From Desulfoscipio sp. XC116 (GTDB lineage Bacteria > Bacillota > Desulfotomaculia > Desulfotomaculales > Desulfallaceae): a stretch of DNA of 64,000 nucleotides. Below the pieces are notes generated by a model. The model was not told the DNA's origin, ran no database searches, and saw nothing but the letters and a program-made list of their open reading frames with translations. The position numbers and the translations under genes were made by a program. Location: contig NZ_CP156660.1 of NCBI RefSeq assembly GCF_039851975.1, forward strand, positions 1 through 64,000, read 5' to 3'. This document shows positions 61,009 to 64,000 of this stretch, one piece after another (the first letter of the stretch is position 1; every line of letters begins with the position of its first letter).

Positions 61009-61671
61009 TTACACTGTTTTGGATTTTTTATAGATTTCTACAACCTTGGTTAAATGTTTTTCAATAATTTTACCCGCCGCCCGGGCGTTTTTATTTTCAA
61101 ATGCTTTTAATAGTTGTTTATAATCCCCGATAAAATTAATAGGCTCATTTTTCATAATGATATTTCTAACTCTTTTTACGTAGTCTTCCATATTGGCCAG
61201 GGCTTTGTTGATCCATTTATTTTGGGTTTTCGAAACAATTAGATAATGGAAGTTGTTGTGCGCAACATCATATTCATTGAAGGCCTCATCTTCCAAGGCA
61301 AGCTCCATTAATTGGATTTGCTTTTCCAAATATTTTAATTCGTCTTCAGTGAAACTATACGTTGCTGTTTCGACAGCAAATTTTTCAATTATTTCACGGA
61401 ATTCATAGAGCTTGACAACATCCTCAATGGATATATCAGTTACTATGGCTCCTTTAAACGGCCTGATTTGAACAAATCCTTCGTTTTCCAACTGAATTAG
61501 CGCTTCTCTGATTGGCGTTTTACTCATGCCGATTTCTTCGGAGAGAGATGTTTCTCTAAGTTCATCGCCTGGCTTGTAAAATGCGTTAATTATACCTTCT
61601 TTAATGATTTCGTAAGCTTGTTCTTTTAAGAGCCTTACCTGTGCTTTGCGCCTGGGTTTGTTATTTTCCAT
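61009..61671 (-). CDS. GntR-family regulator with FCD domain
   Basis: A 220-residue regulator with a winged helix (ETSLSEEIGMSKTPIREALIQLENEGF near residue 40, in part EEIGMSKTPIREALIQLE) and an all-helical FCD ligand domain (LYEFREIIEKFAVETA near 90, HNNFHYLIV near 145). FCD regulators usually repress catabolic operons and respond to organic acids. It sits at the end of the catabolic cluster on the opposite strand and is the obvious candidate regulator. Its upstream region contains an AT-rich palindrome at 61,818. Confidence 0.92.
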   Translation of the reverse strand: MENNKPRRKAQVRLLKEQAYEIIKEGIINAFYKPGDELRETSLSEEIGMSKTPIREALIQLENEGFVQIRPFKGAIVTDISIEDVVKLYEFREIIEKFAVETATYSFTEDELKYLEKQIQLMELALEDEAFNEYDVAHNNFHYLIVSKTQNKWINKALANMEDYVKRVRNIIMKNEPINFIGDYKQLLKAFENKNARAAGKIIEKHLTKVVEIYKKSKTV

Positions 61672-61817
61672 ATGTTTACTCCTACCCGATAATTCTAATA
61701 ATGGTGTTGATTGGTTTAATGAGAAAATTCAAATAACGTGTAACGTCAAAGATAAAACAGTGCCTTATGGTTAATGCATTATAAATGAGGTCAGTAAAAG
61801 CAACAAAAACCATAATA

Positions 61818-61843
61818 CAATATGTTATATATAATATAATAAA
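61818..61843. promoter_or_regulatory. AT-rich palindromic site upstream of the regulator
   Basis: ACAATATGTTATATATAATA followed by TAATAAAA lies 147-172 bases before the GntR start, in the 265-base divergent gap to mqnB. It resembles the cluster sites at 36,289, 48,071 and 52,267 and may be an autoregulatory operator. Confidence 0.4.
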
Positions 61844-61936
61844 AAATGGAACTTGGCAATTATTTTTTATAATTTAAAACGATATCCACCTGATTTTCCA
61901 TATTATTGAGCTTTACAGATAGATTATAATACACAT

Positions 61937-62629
61937 ATGAATACGGTATTAAATGTATATAAACGGGAATCGGGAAAACGTGTGCTTATAGTGACCGCTG
62001 TTCAGGCAGAGATGGAAGCGGTGTTATGTGGGTTGCGCCGGGATGGGAATAGCGATAAAGGGTTTGACGTGCTGGCGGCGGGTGTCGGTTCGGTAGCGGT
62101 TGCCGTCAGCACGGCGAAGATGCTGGTTAACACCCAATACGGCCTTGTTGTGAGCGCCGGTATTGGCGGTGGATTTCCCGGCAGGGCTGAAGTGGGTTCG
62201 CTCGTGCTGGCCGATAAGATTGTCGCCGCGGACCTGGGTGTGGAAACTTCCGAGGGTTTTAGCTGTTTGGATGAATTAGGTCTTGGCGCCACTTGCATTC
62301 AGGTTAATCCCGGCCTGGTGCAAGATATGGCGGAGGCGCTGCTGGCGGCGGGGCTGCCGGTCCAAATCGGCCCGGTGCTTACTGTATCGACAGTGACGGG
62401 TACGCTTGATAGTGCCGCTGAATTGGCTAAGCGGGTGCCGGGGGCCACCGCCGAGGCGATGGAGGGTTATGGTGTGGCTGTTGCCGCTCATGAACAGGGT
62501 GTGCCGGTTCTTGAACTTCGCGCTATATCAAATCTGGTGGGTCCACGGGACCGTGCTGCCTGGCGTATCAAAGAGGCGCTGGGTGTCCTGGAGGATGCCG
62601 GCCTGGTATTGAAGGGGATGTTGCTATGA
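61937..62629 (+). CDS. mqnB: Futalosine hydrolase MqnB
   Basis: MqnB cleaves futalosine to dehypoxanthine futalosine and hypoxanthine in the alternative menaquinone pathway. The 230-residue protein has the nucleoside-phosphorylase-like fold: AVQAEMEAV near 20, VVSAGIGGGFPG near 72, and AEAMEGYGVAVAAHEQGVP with LRAISNLVGPRDRAAW near 175-210. ATG at 61,937 lacks a Shine-Dalgarno, and TATAAT at 61,925 is so close that the mRNA may begin near the start codon. It overlaps mqnD by four bases. Confidence 0.93.
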   Translation: MNTVLNVYKRESGKRVLIVTAVQAEMEAVLCGLRRDGNSDKGFDVLAAGVGSVAVAVSTAKMLVNTQYGLVVSAGIGGGFPGRAEVGSLVLADKIVAADLGVETSEGFSCLDELGLGATCIQVNPGLVQDMAEALLAAGLPVQIGPVLTVSTVTGTLDSAAELAKRVPGATAEAMEGYGVAVAAHEQGVPVLELRAISNLVGPRDRAAWRIKEALGVLEDAGLVLKGMLL

Positions 62630-63465
62630 AAATTGCTTTTTCTCCCTGTCCCAACGATACGTTTATATTTCACGCTTGGGTACATGGTCTGATACCTGGC
62701 GCACCCAAGCTTGATGTCACTTACGCGGATATTGACATCACCAACAGCCTGGCGGCTGACTGCAATGGACCGGAGGTGCTGAAAGTATCTTACGCGGCAC
62801 TGCCATGGGTATTGTCCGAGTATGCGCTGCTGCCATGCGGGGGTGCGCTGGGCAGGGGATGCGGGCCGCTGGTGCTTGTGTCCGGTAGGGCGGTCGCTGC
62901 CGGCAAACCGGCTGTATTGGCCGGTAAGCGGGTGGCGGTGCCCGGTGAGCGATCAACCGCTTACCTGCTGTTTCGGCTATGGGCGGACCAAAATGTGCCG
63001 GGAGGCGTGGGCGATATTGTAATCTTACCGTTTTATGAAATAATGCCGGCTGTACGCGGCGGTCTGGTTGATGCGGGGCTGGTAATTCACGAGGCGCGCT
63101 TTACTTATCCTTACTACGGGTTAACTATGCTGGCGGACCTGGGCAGTTGGTGGGAATCCGATACTAGCTTGCCTATTCCGTTGGGCGCGATTATTGCCCG
63201 GCGTTCATTGGATCTTACGGCGGTCGCCGAGTGGATTAGGGCATCGGTCCGGTATGCCCGGGTACATCCGGAGACGTCGCAAGAGTATGTGCTGAGCCAT
63301 GCCCAAGAATTATCGCCGGATGTAGCTAAAGCACATATTAACCTTTACGTGAATGAGTTCACCGAAAATCTGGGCGATACGGGGTATAATGCGGTAAATA
63401 CCCTGCTTGGCCGGGCCGCGCGGGCAGGGTTGGTTCCAGGGATTGATTCAGCGGCATTAACTTAG
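62626..63465 (+). CDS. mqnD: 1,4-dihydroxy-6-naphthoate synthase MqnD
   Basis: MqnD converts cyclic dehypoxanthine futalosine to 1,4-dihydroxy-6-naphthoate. The 279-residue protein begins KIAFSPCPNDTFIFHAWVHG and has KVSYAALPWVLSEYALLPCGGALGRGCGPLVL (in part SYAALPWVLSEYALL), VAVPGERSTAYLLF near 105 and LVIHEARFTYPYYG near 148, all typical. The start codon overlaps the mqnB stop (ATGA). GC content of this pair is visibly higher than that of the neighbours. Confidence 0.95.
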   Translation: MKIAFSPCPNDTFIFHAWVHGLIPGAPKLDVTYADIDITNSLAADCNGPEVLKVSYAALPWVLSEYALLPCGGALGRGCGPLVLVSGRAVAAGKPAVLAGKRVAVPGERSTAYLLFRLWADQNVPGGVGDIVILPFYEIMPAVRGGLVDAGLVIHEARFTYPYYGLTMLADLGSWWESDTSLPIPLGAIIARRSLDLTAVAEWIRASVRYARVHPETSQEYVLSHAQELSPDVAKAHINLYVNEFTENLGDTGYNAVNTLLGRAARAGLVPGIDSAALT

Positions 63466-63552
63466 CATGAAGGTCGGGTAGTTTAGACTCCGAAAGTGAA
63501 GCTTTATAAAGGTTGCGCTATTTAGAACATCACGGTAAATTTATAATTTAGT

Positions 63553-63582
63553 TTGCTATTTTTGCAAAACCATGATATTATT
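63553..63582 (+). promoter_or_regulatory. Candidate promoter of the cold-shock gene
   Basis: TTGCTA (63,553) and TATTAT (63,577) are 18 bases apart. The resulting leader of about 110 bases is in line with the long leaders of cold-shock genes. Confidence 0.4.
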
Positions 63583-63696
63583 ACAAACGTGTTAAAAAGT
63601 TGAGAACGTAAACCGCTTTTGAGACCTCTTAATGCTTGGTCAAGGTTTTAAGTTTTAAGCTTTTTGATCTATTCTACAGTAAAGGAGGTTTCAGAA

Positions 63697-63894
63697 ATGG
63701 AAGGCAAAGTAAAATGGTTTAATTCCGATAAAGGGTTCGGTTTTATTGAGACAAGTGAAGGAAACGATGTATTCGTTCATTTTTCCGCAATTCAAGGTGA
63801 AGGCTTTAAAACCCTGGATGAAGGCCAGAGTGTAACTTTTGACATAGTAGAAGGCAATCGCGGTCCCCAAGCCGCAAATGTTCAAAAGTTTTAA
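63697..63894 (+). CDS. cspA: Cold-shock protein
   Basis: A 65-residue single cold-shock domain protein with both RNP motifs, [13 protein letters not shown] (RNP1) and DVFVHFSAI (RNP2). It binds single-stranded nucleic acid and acts as an RNA chaperone. ATG at 63,697 has AAAGGAGG with nine-base spacing. The gene symbol is generic for the family. Confidence 0.95.
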   Translation: MEGKVKWFNSDKGFGFIETSEGNDVFVHFSAIQGEGFKTLDEGQSVTFDIVEGNRGPQAANVQKF

Positions 63895-63930
63895 ACGGGC
63901 CGTATAGGGTAATAAAATATGTATTGCAAG

Positions 63931-63968
63931 AAGGGTTGCTTTCTAAATGGAAAGCCCCTTTTTTATTT
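63931..63968 (+). terminator. Terminator after the cold-shock gene
   Basis: AAGGGTTGCTTTC pairs with GGAAAGCCCCTT with one bulge, followed by TTTTATTT. Confidence 0.75.
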
Positions 63969-64000
63969 ATAATCAGTTTAGCATAAGCGCAAAATCATAT

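Overview
The window begins exactly on a TTG start codon of dnaA and reads through the classic origin-proximal block of a low-to-mid GC Firmicute. The 16S sequence, the futalosine menaquinone genes, a Ser T-box, the MoCo hydroxylase/TRAP/ferredoxin-oxidoreductase content and the repeat types together suggest a strictly anaerobic, spore-forming Desulfotomaculum-like member of the Peptococcaceae. That placement is inference from gene content, not from a database search.

Region 1 (1-14,080) holds dnaA, a probable unwinding site between dnaA and dnaN, dnaN, the S4 protein yaaA, recF, remB, gyrB and gyrA. A consensus sigma-A promoter then drives a complete rRNA operon (16S, tRNA-Ile(GAU), 23S, 5S). 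Region 2 (14,100-24,110) is a PLP and serine neighbourhood: pdxS-pdxT, an IS1634-family insertion with 209-bp perfect direct repeats, a serine T-box leader, a class V aminotransferase, serA, serS, three tRNA-Ser (UGA, GCU, CGA), two tRNA-Arg (ACG, CCU) and tadA, whose enzyme edits the ACG anticodon.

Region 3 (24,110-34,141) is an accessory defence island: a Fic protein, an acyltransferase remnant, a small HNH protein, and a type I restriction-modification operon (half-size HsdS, HsdM, HsdS, HsdR) followed by a YgjP-type metalloprotease. Region 4 (34,200-36,180) has a cobalamin riboswitch separated by about 640 bp of eroded sequence from cbiK.

Region 5 (36,290-61,850) is the most unusual part. 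It is a roughly 25-kb catabolic cluster: a dihydropyrimidine-dehydrogenase-like flavoprotein with two 4Fe-4S motifs, a carbon-nitrogen hydrolase, a DUF2848 protein, a cupin, a four-subunit 2-oxoacid:ferredoxin oxidoreductase, three different molybdenum hydroxylases (one three-subunit enzyme, one fused enzyme now split in two, one intact fused enzyme), XdhC-type maturation proteins, a DUF3870 protein, a TRAP transporter, an MFS transporter, the selenium-hydroxylase accessory protein YqeC and a GntR/FCD regulator. I infer a selenium/molybdenum-dependent anaerobic pathway for a nitrogen heterocycle or similar hydroxylatable compound: uptake, ring hydroxylation, ring reduction, hydrolytic opening, and ferredoxin-linked oxidation of a 2-oxoacid. 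AT-rich palindromic sites recur in front of several of these transcription units and in front of the regulator. The substrate cannot be read from the sequence.

Region 6 (61,900-64,000) returns to housekeeping functions with mqnB-mqnD (futalosine pathway) and a cold-shock protein gene. Two families of short stem-loop repeats are scattered through regions 2 to 5; copies lie in the hsdM-hsdS gap, in the split hydroxylase and next to yqeC.
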